From an uncultured Ruminococcus sp. (GTDB lineage Bacteria > Bacillota > Clostridia > Oscillospirales > Ruminococcaceae): a stretch of 30,179 nt of DNA. Below, one piece after another: positions 1 through 7,598 of this stretch. The notes below the pieces were generated by a model. That model worked only from the letters and a program-made list of their open reading frames with translations. It did no database searches and had not been told where the DNA came from. The stretch's first letter is position 1; each line of letters begins with the position of its first letter. The position numbers were made by a program, and so were the translations under genes. The DNA is taken from contig CAJTOG010000017.1 in the NCBI GenBank assembly GCA_910577575.1, positions 1 to 30,179 of the forward strand, read 5' to 3'.

Positions 1-6
1 GGATTT

Positions 7-522
7 ATGGAGATTTTTGGTTTAACGGCAATGATTTTCGGAATTATTTTTATTACAGGTTTATCTGTAAATGCTGTTCGTAAAATAAATAAGCAAAAGC
101 ATACCGAAAATAAAATTAGGGTAAGAAAACAGAGTATGGGTTTATATTATGGTTGGCTTGTTATTGCAACGTTTAATACTTTAAGTATGTTCATGCAGAT
201 GTCAACTGCTTCCGAAATCGGTAATTCATCAAGAGAAAAAGCTTATCTTTATATTGGTATATTTTGGGTATTGCTTACTGTCGGTTGGATTATGATGACG
301 ATTTTCGGAAAATACAGCTATGTTTCGGAAGATTGTATTATGATTTATGATGTGAACACGATAAATTTAAGCCATAATGACTGCTATTACACAATTGATG
401 ATGATATTCTTAAAATATATTATAAAAAGAATAAATCGCCTTACAGATATATTATAATTGAAAAGCGAGAGGAACTTCTGAAAATACTTAATGAAAATTA
501 TGAGTCTTATAAAAAGGCTTAG
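7..522 (+). CDS. Hypothetical membrane protein, 5' end possibly cut by window edge
   Basis: I do not recognise a family. The 171-residue product has three hydrophobic stretches: residues about 4-21, 48-66 and 80-101. A basic stretch (KKINKQK-like) lies between the first two. The C-terminal 70 residues are soluble, rich in Tyr, Asp and Lys, and probably cytoplasmic. The ATG sits only 6 bases into the window, so the true start could lie further upstream, and no ribosome site can be judged. The gene ends 36 bases before ribH with no terminator hairpin in between, so the two may share a transcript. That does not by itself link it to riboflavin synthesis. Confidence 0.6.
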   Translation: MEIFGLTAMIFGIIFITGLSVNAVRKINKQKHTENKIRVRKQSMGLYYGWLVIATFNTLSMFMQMSTASEIGNSSREKAYLYIGIFWVLLTVGWIMMTIFGKYSYVSEDCIMIYDVNTINLSHNDCYYTIDDDILKIYYKKNKSPYRYIIIEKREELLKILNENYESYKKA

Positions 523-558
523 AAATTAAATAAAATAAAAAAATAAGGAGAAATTATT

Positions 559-1026
559 ATGAAAACTTATGAAGGAAATTTTATCCCGAAGGACGTAAGA
601 ATCGGCATTATTGTTGCAAGATTCAATGAATTTATCACAAGCAAGCTTCTCAGCGGTGCTGTTGATACTCTGAAACGTCATGATGTTTCGGAAGATTCAA
701 TTGACATTGCATGGGTTCCGGGAGCTTTTGAAATTCCGCTTATTGCACAGAAAATGGCTAAATCTGGTAAATATGATGCTGTAATCTGTCTGGGAGCAGT
801 TATCAGGGGAAGCACATCCCACTATGAACTTGTATGCAATGAAGTTGCCAAAGGTATTGCAAATGTATCACTCAATACTGATACTCCGGTAATGTTCGGC
901 GTAATCACTACGGAAAACATTGAACAAGCTATAGAGCGTGCAGGCTCTAAAGCAGGAAATAAGGGCAGTGAATGTGCAGAGGGTGCAATTGAAATGATTA
1001 ATCTTATAAGAGAGCTTGAAGACTGA
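559..1026 (+). CDS. ribH: 6,7-dimethyl-8-ribityllumazine synthase
   Basis: Penultimate enzyme of riboflavin synthesis. It condenses 5-amino-6-ribitylaminouracil with 3,4-dihydroxy-2-butanone 4-phosphate to give lumazine, normally as a cytosolic 60-mer or pentamer. The 155-residue length is normal. Family motifs are plain: VARFNEFIT at the N-terminus, WVPGAFEIP in the substrate loop, GAVIRGSTSHYE carrying the catalytic His, and GVITTENIEQAIERAGSKAGNKG near the C-terminus. An AAGGAG ribosome site lies 8 bases before the ATG. The other rib genes (ribD, ribE, ribBA) are absent from this window and no FMN riboswitch is visible in the short leader. The stop TGA overlaps the next ATG by one base (TGATG), which suggests coupled translation with the HAD gene. 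Confidence 0.96.
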   Translation: MKTYEGNFIPKDVRIGIIVARFNEFITSKLLSGAVDTLKRHDVSEDSIDIAWVPGAFEIPLIAQKMAKSGKYDAVICLGAVIRGSTSHYELVCNEVAKGIANVSLNTDTPVMFGVITTENIEQAIERAGSKAGNKGSECAEGAIEMINLIRELED

Positions 1027-1682
1027 TGGCTAATCTGATTTTTGATTATGATGGCACAATTCATGAGTCCATGAAAACATATGCTCCGGCTTTCAGGAAT
1101 ACTTGCAAATGGCTTGCTGACAACGGCTATATGCCTGTAAAAGAATATACATACAAGGAAATAAGTTACTGGCTGGGATTTAATTCAACTGATATGTGGA
1201 ATAATTTTCTGCCTGATTCGGATATTGAAATCCGTGAAAAAGCACGTATAATGCTTGGTGAAGATATGGCGAGGCGGATTGAAAATGGTGAGGGAGCGTT
1301 ATTTCCGAATGCGGAGCAGGTTCTGGCTGAATTAAAAAAACAGAAACATACACTGATATTTTTAAGCAACTGTCGGATTAAGTATATGGAACGTCATTCA
1401 AGAGTTTTTGGACTTGACAGATTTTTTGATTATTTCTATTGCTGTGAGGAATTTGACTTTATTCCTAAATATCAGATTTTTCGTCTTTTCAGTTTGCAGC
1501 ATAATGGACAATATATTGTAATCGGCGACAGATTCCACGATATTGAAACAGCGGTAAAAAATGGATTGAAATCTATAGGCTGTGGATATGGGTACGCTTC
1601 CGACGGAGAACTTAAAGATGCTGATATTATAGTAAGCGATATAACTGAAATTCCGCAGGCTGTAAAAAAATTAATCTGTTAA
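1026..1682 (+). CDS. HAD-superfamily phosphatase coupled to ribH
   Basis: Haloacid-dehalogenase-type phosphohydrolase of 218 residues. Motif I is FDYDGTIHES near residue 6, with the nucleophile Asp and the acid/base Asp two residues on. Motif II is the Ser of IFLSNC. Motif IV is VIGDRFHDIETA, giving the Mg-binding Asp pair. A helical cap domain of about 70 residues sits between motifs I and II, as in phosphoglycolate-phosphatase-like (subclass I) enzymes. The start codon overlaps the ribH stop. Bacterial riboflavin synthesis needs a HAD phosphatase to dephosphorylate 5-amino-6-(5-phosphoribitylamino)uracil, and such enzymes are usually unlinked to rib genes. The coupling makes that substrate a reasonable inference, but the residues alone do not fix specificity. 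A general Gph-like role remains possible. Confidence 0.85.
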   Translation: MANLIFDYDGTIHESMKTYAPAFRNTCKWLADNGYMPVKEYTYKEISYWLGFNSTDMWNNFLPDSDIEIREKARIMLGEDMARRIENGEGALFPNAEQVLAELKKQKHTLIFLSNCRIKYMERHSRVFGLDRFFDYFYCCEEFDFIPKYQIFRLFSLQHNGQYIVIGDRFHDIETAVKNGLKSIGCGYGYASDGELKDADIIVSDITEIPQAVKKLIC

Positions 1683-1684
1683 TA

Positions 1685-1714
1685 AAAACGACTGTCAGAA
1701 AAGGCAGTCGTTTT
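1685..1714. terminator. Bidirectional intrinsic terminator between convergent genes
   Basis: A 12-bp stem with one G-T pair (left arm 1685-1696, right arm 1703-1714) closes a 6-base loop. An A-run precedes the left arm and a T-run lies in the right arm, so it can stop transcription from both sides. It separates the HAD gene from the convergent Thr-rich gene. Confidence 0.85.
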
Positions 1715-1719
1715 ACTAT

Positions 1720-2649
1720 TTAAAAAGCAGTTGTTGTATAAGTATTTGTAATTATATATTTTTCATAGTATAAATCGTAAAATAAAGGGATAGTAGTTGA
1801 TGTAGTTGTAGTAGTGGTTGTTGTGGTTTCAGTGGTAGTTGTGAAGGATGGCTGCACAGATTCATTGGTTGTGTTGGAAGTAGTAAGGTTGGTAGTATAT
1901 GTCGTGAAAATTTCGGTAGTAGTGCCTTGTGTGGTGATATGTGTAAAATGCACAGAAGTGGTAGTAGTAAAAAAACGGGTAGTTTCTGTAGTCCACATAG
2001 TATTGGAAGTTTGTTTTGTAGTAGTTTGTAGCGGATTTGTGGTTGCAGTAACAGTAAATGTTGGTTCTGTGGTGGTATAAGGAGGTTTTGTAGTTGTTTT
2101 GAGAACATTAGTAGTAGTGACAGTGCATTTTGTTGTGGTTTCAGGATTTTTTATGGTAGTTGTGGTATGTCTTACAGTAGTTTCTGTCGGTTTTTTGACT
2201 GTAGTGGATACAGGATAGGTGGTATAAACTGATGTTTTAGTTTCTTTTGGCAATGTACTATCAGTTATCTGATGTGTATGTGAAGTGCCTGAGGAAGATG
2301 TTTCATTTATGAAAGTAGATTCAGAAATTATAATTTCAGTTGAAATATTTGTATTGGAAGTTGACAGCGGTTCTGGTGATGGAGTATCAGATTTTTCAAT
2401 AGTTGTAATAACTGGTTCAAATGTTGTCTGGCTGTGTTCTGTAACGTCATATGGATTTTTGTTAGTGTCAGGCTTTATCTTTTGTATGATTGAATCATTG
2501 AAAATCATAATACCGACACAAGCGGCGGTAGCAATACCTAAAGCAGAAGTAGCTGTTTTCATGATTATTGATTTTCTGCGTTTTTTCTCTTCAAAATATT
2601 CATCTCGTCTTTTGAGTATTTCTTTAGAAATTTTCTTATAGTCTTTCAT
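1720..2649 (-). CDS. Single-pass membrane protein with Thr-rich exported tail; putative anti-sigma partner
   Basis: About 309 residues. A charged cytoplasmic N-terminus of about 30 residues (KKISKEILKRRDEYFEEKK) is followed by one hydrophobic segment near residues 33-51. About 250 residues dominated by Thr, Ser and Pro come next, with repeated TTT blocks including a run of nine Thr near the C-terminus. The last 25 residues turn aromatic (FYDLYYEKYI). I chose the ATG at 2649: GGAGGG lies 7 bases upstream, whereas the TTG at 2655 is too close to it. The gene overlaps the upstream ECF sigma gene by 14 bases. A membrane protein coupled to a sigma factor is usually its anti-sigma factor, so I infer that role. 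No zinc-finger anti-sigma motif (HxxxCxxC) is present. The Thr tail resembles a glycosylated wall-spanning linker. Confidence 0.7.
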   Translation of the reverse strand: MKDYKKISKEILKRRDEYFEEKKRRKSIIMKTATSALGIATAACVGIMIFNDSIIQKIKPDTNKNPYDVTEHSQTTFEPVITTIEKSDTPSPEPLSTSNTNISTEIIISESTFINETSSSGTSHTHQITDSTLPKETKTSVYTTYPVSTTVKKPTETTVRHTTTTIKNPETTTKCTVTTTNVLKTTTKPPYTTTEPTFTVTATTNPLQTTTKQTSNTMWTTETTRFFTTTTSVHFTHITTQGTTTEIFTTYTTNLTTSNTTNESVQPSFTTTTETTTTTTTTTSTTIPLFYDLYYEKYIITNTYTTTAF

Positions 2650-3190
2650 ATACAAACCCTCCCTTCTCTAATTCATTTTTAAGCGATTGTTTGGCTCTGT
2701 AGAGAAGATTGTTAATCTGCTTTTTGTTTTTCTTCATAATTACAGCAGCATCATCAATAGTAAAATCCTCAAAATATGTAAGATACAAAACCTGTCTGTA
2801 ATCTGATTTAAGATTATGAAGAGTCTTATGCAACATGATTTTTTGTTCTTCTTTAAAATATTCTGTTTCTATATCATGTTCGTCAGCAATATCGGTATAA
2901 TCATTAATCGACATAAATGAAATTCTGGAATTTTTTCTTAATCCATCAATTGCAGCATTTCGTCCTATGGAATAAAGCCATGTTTTAAAGCTGCTTTTTC
3001 CTCTGAAAACAGGTTTTTTTACAGCAAGCTTGAAAAATGTTTCTTCCATGAGTTCTTCAGCGAAACTGATATTTCCGGTTATTCCATTAAGATAAAGAAG
3101 CAAACCGTCTTTATAGTCCCGTACTATTTCAACGAAACCATTATCATCGCCGGCGATATAGCGGCGGTAACTGATTTCACCGTTATCCAT
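2636..3190 (-). CDS. ECF-type RNA polymerase sigma factor
   Basis: A 184-residue sigma-70 family factor of the extracytoplasmic-function class. Region 2 spans about residues 15-85, including AEELMEETFFKLA and the -10-binding FKTWLYSIGRNAAIDGLRK. Region 4 spans about 118-175, with the helix-turn-helix DFTIDDAAVIMKKNKKQINN and RAKQSLKNEL. The linker between the regions is acidic. The start is well supported by AAAGGAGG 5 bases before the ATG. It is the first gene of a two-gene minus-strand unit, with the membrane-anchored Thr-rich gene overlapping its 3' end, so it is probably held at the membrane until released. A vegetative-type promoter lies upstream at 3287-3315. Its regulon cannot be read from this window. 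Confidence 0.92.
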   Translation of the reverse strand: MDNGEISYRRYIAGDDNGFVEIVRDYKDGLLLYLNGITGNISFAEELMEETFFKLAVKKPVFRGKSSFKTWLYSIGRNAAIDGLRKNSRISFMSINDYTDIADEHDIETEYFKEEQKIMLHKTLHNLKSDYRQVLYLTYFEDFTIDDAAVIMKKNKKQINNLLYRAKQSLKNELEKGGFVYERL

Positions 3191-3204
3191 AAAATCCTCC
3201 TTTC

Positions 3205-3229
3205 ATGAGAATAAATTTACATTTCTCAT
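3205..3229. repeat. Inverted repeat in the leader of the ECF sigma gene
   Basis: ATGAGAA at 3205-3211 and TTCTCAT at 3223-3229 are perfect inverted arms around an 11-base AT-rich spacer. On the sigma-gene transcript the hairpin would sit just 5' of the GAAAGGAGG ribosome site. It could be an operator or an RNA hairpin that affects initiation. The 7-bp arms could also arise by chance in AT-rich DNA. Confidence 0.4.
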
Positions 3230-3286
3230 AATTAGACGAGGAATATGTCAAATTTACTCACTGTTTATCAATAAATTTCACAATTT

Positions 3287-3315
3287 ATCATATCATTTAA
3301 TTCAGAGAAAGTCAA
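3287..3315 (-). promoter_or_regulatory. Sigma-A-type promoter of the ECF sigma operon
   Basis: Read on the minus strand: TTGACT (3315-3310), a 17-base spacer, then TATGAT (3292-3287) preceded by TGA, an extended -10. A CGTCTAA string occurs nearer the gene (about 3239-3232). It resembles ECF -10 boxes, but I could not pair it with a convincing ECF -35, so autoregulation is unproven. Confidence 0.65.
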
Positions 3316-3349
3316 ATAAAATATAGTTTCCTTAATCTGTTTAATGTGC

Positions 3350-3378
3350 TTGACAAAAATATGATAATAATGTATAAT
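3350..3378 (+). promoter_or_regulatory. Consensus promoter of the valS-folC operon
   Basis: A perfect TTGACA (3350-3355), a 17-base spacer and a perfect TATAAT (3373-3378). Transcription would start about 35 bases before the valS ATG. The leader is therefore far too short for the T-box riboswitch that often controls valS in Firmicutes. Confidence 0.9.
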
Positions 3379-3420
3379 AAAATTTGTATAACCAATATCA
3401 AAATAAAGGAGTAAATATCA

Positions 3421-6042
3421 ATGGCAAAAGAACTTGCAAAGGCTTATAATCCAAAAGATTTTGAAGACAGAATTTATACTGCATGGAATGAAAAGGGCTG
3501 TTTCCATGCAGAAGTCGACCCGAATAAAATACCCTATACAATAGTTATTCCACCTCCGAATATCACAGGGCAGCTCCATATGGGTCATGCACTTGATGAG
3601 ACTTTGCAGGATATTCTTATCCGATGGAAAAGAATGAACGGTTATTCTGCACTCTGGCTTCCCGGAACAGACCATGCTGCGATTGCAACTGAGGCTAAAA
3701 TTGTTGAAGCTATGCGTAAAGAGGGTATTTCCAAGGAAGACCTCGGACGTGAAGGTTTTATGGAACGTGCTTGGGAATGGAAAAAACAGTACGGCGGACG
3801 TATCGTTGAACAGCTCAAGAAACTGGGTTCATCATGTGACTGGTCAAGAGAACGTTTCACTATGGACGAAGGCTGTTCAAAGGCTGTAAAGGAAGTTTTT
3901 GTTAAATATTATGAAAAAGGTCTTATTTACCGTGGGGAACGTATAATAAACTGGTGTCCTAAATGCCGTACATCACTGTCTGATGCAGAAGTTACTTATG
4001 AAGACCAGGCGGGTTATTTCTGGCATCTCCGTTATAAAATCAAGGATTCTGACAGCTACCTTGAACTTGCAACGACACGTCCTGAAACGTTGTTGGGAGA
4101 TACTGCTGTAGCTGTAAATCCAAAGGATGAACGTTATAAGGATTTGGTCGGTAAGACTGTTATCCTGCCTATAGTTCACCGTGAAATTCCGATTGTTGCA
4201 GATGACTATGTTGAAATGGATTTTGGTACAGGCGTTGTTAAAATTACTCCAGCACACGACCCTAACGACTTTGAAGTCGGTATGCGTCATAACCTTCCAG
4301 TAATCAATGTCATGAATGATGATGCTACTATTGTTGACGATTATCCGAAATATGCGGGTATGGACAGATATGAGGCACGTAAGGCAATTATTGAAGATTT
4401 AGAAGCAGAGGGAGCATTGGTTGAAATCGAGGAATATAGCCATAATGTAGGTACTTGTTACAGATGTGGAACTACTGTTGAACCGAAGGTATCAACACAG
4501 TGGTTTGTAAAAATGAAACCCCTTGCACAGCCTGCAATTGATGCAGTAAAGAACGGCGATACAAAATTTGTGCCTGAAAGATTTGATAAGATATATTTCC
4601 ACTGGCTTGACAATATCCGTGACTGGTGTATTTCCCGTCAGATTTGGTGGGGTCATCAGATACCGGCATTTTACTGCGATGAATGCGGAGAAATGATTGT
4701 AACAAAAGAAGATAAGGCAGTATGTCCGAAATGCGGAAAACCCATGAGACAGGACCCTGATACTCTTGACACATGGTTCAGTTCTGCATTGTGGCCTTTC
4801 TCAACCCTCGGCTTTCCTGAAAAAACTGAAGATTTAGATTATTTTTATCCAACGAATACACTTGTGACAGGATATGATATAATTTTTTTCTGGGTTATAA
4901 GAATGATGTTCAGCGGACTTGAAAATATGGGAAAAGTACCATTTGACACTGTACTTATTCATGGTCTTGTGCGTGATTCTCAGGGACGGAAAATGTCAAA
5001 GTCGCTCGGTAATGGTATAGACCCGCTGGAAGTAATAAATGAATATGGTGCAGATGCTTTAAGATTTATGCTTGCTACAGGCAATTCACCAGGAAATGAT
5101 ATGCGTTATATTGACGACAAGGTAAAAGCTGCTCGTAATTTTGCAAATAAGCTCTGGAATGCCTCACGTTTTATCATGATGAATCTTCCGGAAGATTTTG
5201 AATTTGACGGACTTCCTGAAAATCTGGAGATTGAAGATAAATGGCTTGTTAATAAATTCAATAAGCTTGCCAAGGAAGTCAACGAGAATCTTGATAAATA
5301 TGAGCTTGGAGTTGCTTCACAGAAAATCTATGATTTTATCTGGGATATTTACTGCGACTGGTATATTGAACTGACTAAACCACGCATTCAGGCTGGCGGA
5401 GATACTAAATCAAAAGCTCAGGCTGTACTTGTATGGGCAATGCATGGTATGCTGAAGCTTTTACATCCATTCATGCCGTTCATTACAGAAGAAATCTGGC
5501 AGGTTCTTAATAATCAAAAATCGATGATTATTCTTGAAAATTATCCTGTTTATGATAAAAATATTGACTATTCCGATGATGAAAAGTCATTTGAAAAGAT
5601 TATTTCAGCAATAAAAGCAGTAAGAAATACACGTACTGAAATGAATGTTCCACCATCAGTAAAGGCAAAACTGCTGATTGAAACGAATGAACCTGAATTA
5701 TTCATGAGTTGTTCGTTATTCTTTGAAAAGCTTGCTTCTGCATCATCAGTTGAAGCAGATGTTTCCGTTGAGCATGAAAACTGTGCAAATGCGGTAACTG
5801 ACAGTGCAAGAATATTTATTCCGATGGACGAGCTTGTTGACAGAGAAAAGGAAATTGCACGTCTTGAAAAAGAAAAGTCAAAAGTACAGAAGGATATTGA
5901 TTTCCTTAGCAATAAACTGAATAATCAGGGATTTATTGCAAAAGCTCCGGAAAAACTTATTGAAGCTGAAAAAGCCAAGCTGACCAAGGCAGAAGAAAAA
6001 ATGTCTAAAATTAATCAGTCTCTTGAAGCTTTTAAAAAGTAA
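3421..6042 (+). CDS. valS: Valyl-tRNA synthetase
   Basis: Class Ia synthetase that charges tRNA-Val and edits mischarged Thr. At 873 residues it has normal length. The HIGH-type signature HMGH is at residues 53-56, within PPPNITGQLHMGHALDE, and KMSKS is at 524-528. The CP1 editing domain lies between them (LATTRPETLLGDTAVAVNP). Two Cys pairs, CDECG and CPKCG near residues 420-440, look like the zinc-binding insert. The C-terminal 70 residues form the tRNA-binding coiled coil (REKEIARLEKEKSKVQKDI onward). AAAGGAG lies 8 bases before the ATG. This is the first gene of a seven-gene operon running to folC. Its stop overlaps the next ATG (TAATG). Confidence 0.98.
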   Translation: MAKELAKAYNPKDFEDRIYTAWNEKGCFHAEVDPNKIPYTIVIPPPNITGQLHMGHALDETLQDILIRWKRMNGYSALWLPGTDHAAIATEAKIVEAMRKEGISKEDLGREGFMERAWEWKKQYGGRIVEQLKKLGSSCDWSRERFTMDEGCSKAVKEVFVKYYEKGLIYRGERIINWCPKCRTSLSDAEVTYEDQAGYFWHLRYKIKDSDSYLELATTRPETLLGDTAVAVNPKDERYKDLVGKTVILPIVHREIPIVADDYVEMDFGTGVVKITPAHDPNDFEVGMRHNLPVINVMNDDATIVDDYPKYAGMDRYEARKAIIEDLEAEGALVEIEEYSHNVGTCYRCGTTVEPKVSTQWFVKMKPLAQPAIDAVKNGDTKFVPERFDKIYFHWLDNIRDWCISRQIWWGHQIPAFYCDECGEMIVTKEDKAVCPKCGKPMRQDPDTLDTWFSSALWPFSTLGFPEKTEDLDYFYPTNTLVTGYDIIFFWVIRMMFSGLENMGKVPFDTVLIHGLVRDSQGRKMSKSLGNGIDPLEVINEYGADALRFMLATGNSPGNDMRYIDDKVKAARNFANKLWNASRFIMMNLPEDFEFDGLPENLEIEDKWLVNKFNKLAKEVNENLDKYELGVASQKIYDFIWDIYCDWYIELTKPRIQAGGDTKSKAQAVLVWAMHGMLKLLHPFMPFITEEIWQVLNNQKSMIILENYPVYDKNIDYSDDEKSFEKIISAIKAVRNTRTEMNVPPSVKAKLLIETNEPELFMSCSLFFEKLASASSVEADVSVEHENCANAVTDSARIFIPMDELVDREKEIARLEKEKSKVQKDIDFLSNKLNNQGFIAKAPEKLIEAEKAKLTKAEEKMSKINQSLEAFKK

Positions 6043-6395
6043 TGCGTGATAAGATAATATCATATGCAAGAGAAAGGTATGCCACAGAACCTGAATATCT
6101 GTGGCTGAAAACTCCTGATGCATTTGTTTTAAGAAATAATAATAACAGAAAATGGTATGCTATTGTAATGAGGGTAAAAAAATCCGTGCTGATTTCTGAC
6201 GCAGAGGGTTTTATTGACATTATAAATTTGAGGTGCGAGCCTTTTACAAGGGAATGCCTGCTAAGTGAGGGCAGGTGCTTTCCTGCGTATCATATGAACA
6301 AGAAAAACTGGATTTCCGTAATACTTAATGATAAAATTGATTTTAAGATATTGTGTAATATAATTGACGAAAGCTATAATATTATAAATGGGTGA
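6042..6395 (+). CDS. MmcQ/YjbR family protein
   Basis: A 117-residue protein of the MmcQ/YjbR (CyaY-like fold) family, recognised from the pattern of a short N-terminal helix, PEYLWLKTPDAFVLRN, the WYAIVMRV strand, and a late AYHMNKKNWISVILND segment followed by a C-terminal helix. Family members are small and often described as DNA-binding, but no reaction is established. The start overlaps the valS stop by one base, so translation is probably coupled. The GNAT gene follows within a few bases. Confidence 0.82.
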   Translation: MRDKIISYARERYATEPEYLWLKTPDAFVLRNNNNRKWYAIVMRVKKSVLISDAEGFIDIINLRCEPFTRECLLSEGRCFPAYHMNKKNWISVILNDKIDFKILCNIIDESYNIING

Positions 6396-6399
6396 TGCT

Positions 6400-6924
6400 A
6401 TGACTTTTGAAATATCGATTATTGAAACAGACCGTTTGATTCTGCGTCCGCTTACAGTTGATGATGCGGGAGCTGTTTTTGAATGGGCAGGCGATGAAAG
6501 AGTTGCAAAATATATGATTTATCCGTGCCATAAAAATATTGAAGTTACAAGAGAATGGCTTAATTCATTGGAAAGTCTTGAAAATGAGTATATATGGGGA
6601 TTTATCCGTAAATCTGACGGAAAACTTATAGGTTCAGGCGGTATCAGATTCAGAACAGATGAAAATGTATGGAGTTTTGGCTATAACTTCAGATATGACT
6701 GCTGGGGACATGGGTATGCTACAGAGTCAGCAAAACGTATGATTGATTATGTATACAATAAAAATAATGCCCGTGAATTTATTTCTGAACACGCTGTAGA
6801 TAATCCAGCTTCAGGACGGGTTATGGAGAAATGCGGACTTGTTTTTGAAGGTTATTCGGAATATACCAAATTTGACGGCAGTGCATCTTTCAAATGTAAA
6901 GTTTACAGAATGAAACTGGGATGA
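6400..6924 (+). CDS. GNAT N-acetyltransferase, RimJ/RimL type
   Basis: Acetyl-CoA-dependent acetyltransferase of about 174 residues. The N-terminal TDRLILRPLTVDDA and the central FGYNFRYDCWGHGYATESAK are typical of the RimJ/RimL group; the latter contains the acetyl-CoA pyrophosphate-binding turn (GHGYA). The C-terminal NPASGRVMEKCGLVFEG is also typical. The substrate may be a protein N-terminus or a small amine and cannot be read from the sequence. An ATG at 6388 is in frame, but GGTGAT directly before the second ATG at 6400 fits the 16S tail better. The gene is inside the valS-folC operon. Confidence 0.88.
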   Translation: MTFEISIIETDRLILRPLTVDDAGAVFEWAGDERVAKYMIYPCHKNIEVTREWLNSLESLENEYIWGFIRKSDGKLIGSGGIRFRTDENVWSFGYNFRYDCWGHGYATESAKRMIDYVYNKNNAREFISEHAVDNPASGRVMEKCGLVFEGYSEYTKFDGSASFKCKVYRMKLG

Positions 6925-6933
6925 GGTATTGAA

Positions 6934-7269
6934 TTGCACAGAAGATTTATATACGTTCCGAAAACTGCCGAAGATATGAAACTTGATTATTTCGGAAGTG
7001 AAACGGCAGATATTTATAAATGGGTTTTGTCTGATGATGAATTTAATAGTTTATGGAATGCCGGAATTTTTTCATATCTTAATGAAAAATTTGATGTTAT
7101 AATAGATGCGTTTGAAGACGAATATATTTTATATCAGTATCTTTATTTTTATTATGAGAATCTGGTTGAAGAATTAAGTAAATTCAAATGCAGAAATGAA
7201 ATCAGAATATTGATTTATATGATTGATAAGACAATCGAAAGCAAAACGCTTCTCGGATTTTGCTTGTAG
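6934..7269 (+). CDS. Hypothetical protein, small acidic, TTG start
   Basis: A 111-residue product that I do not recognise. It is rich in Tyr, Phe, Glu and Asp (EDEYILYQYLYFYYENL) and is predicted to be soluble and mostly helical, with no signal peptide. No ATG is near the 5' end. The best start is TTG at 6934, with TGAGGT 6 bases upstream. It lies 9 bases after the GNAT gene and 12 before the Dabb gene, so it is an operon member. Its job is unknown. Confidence 0.7.
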   Translation: MHRRFIYVPKTAEDMKLDYFGSETADIYKWVLSDDEFNSLWNAGIFSYLNEKFDVIIDAFEDEYILYQYLYFYYENLVEELSKFKCRNEIRILIYMIDKTIESKTLLGFCL

Positions 7270-7281
7270 GAGGTAAATTCA

Positions 7282-7584
7282 ATGATTAAACATATAGTGA
7301 TGTTCAAGCTTAAAGGAACAGATAATAGAAGTGAATATGAAAACGCAATTGAAGCAAAGCAACGTTTCAGCAAGGTAATTGAAAATGTTACGGAGCTGAA
7401 AAAAGGTGAGGCAGTTATCAACTCTACCGATGCTCCTGAAAGCAATTATACAATTGCATTAATCTGCGATTTTGATTCAATTGACGATTTGAATGCATAT
7501 CAGATTCATCCTGTTCATAAAGAATTTGGTGCATTTATTGCCGAAATTAAAACTGACAGGGCTTGTATTGATTATGAATATTGA
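7282..7584 (+). CDS. Dabb (stress-responsive alpha/beta barrel) family protein
   Basis: A 100-residue dimeric ferredoxin-like barrel protein. It begins MIKHIVMFKLK, contains the acidic DFDSIDDLNAYQIHPVHKEF segment, and ends in a short strand. These are features of the Dabb family (plant stress proteins, bacterial homologues, some cyclases). Most bacterial members have no defined reaction. GGAGG lies 8 bases before the ATG. The next gene's ribosome site begins at its stop codon. Confidence 0.85.
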   Translation: MIKHIVMFKLKGTDNRSEYENAIEAKQRFSKVIENVTELKKGEAVINSTDAPESNYTIALICDFDSIDDLNAYQIHPVHKEFGAFIAEIKTDRACIDYEY

Positions 7585-7598
7585 AGGTGGGGCAAAAT

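Noticed and set aside
559..1682. FMN riboswitch for ribH
   Set aside because: The leader is only 36 bases after the previous gene and has no RFN-element motifs.
1790..2160. Short TAGTTG/GTAGTA repeats that could suggest a tandem-repeat or CRISPR-like array
   Set aside because: They follow the codon phase of Thr runs, with no constant repeat length or spacers. They are low-complexity coding DNA.
1814..2641. Val-rich plus-strand open frames opposite the Thr-rich gene
   Set aside because: They are complements of the Thr codon repeats (ACT/ACA read as AGT/TGT). They lack ribosome sites and are shadows of the minus-strand gene.
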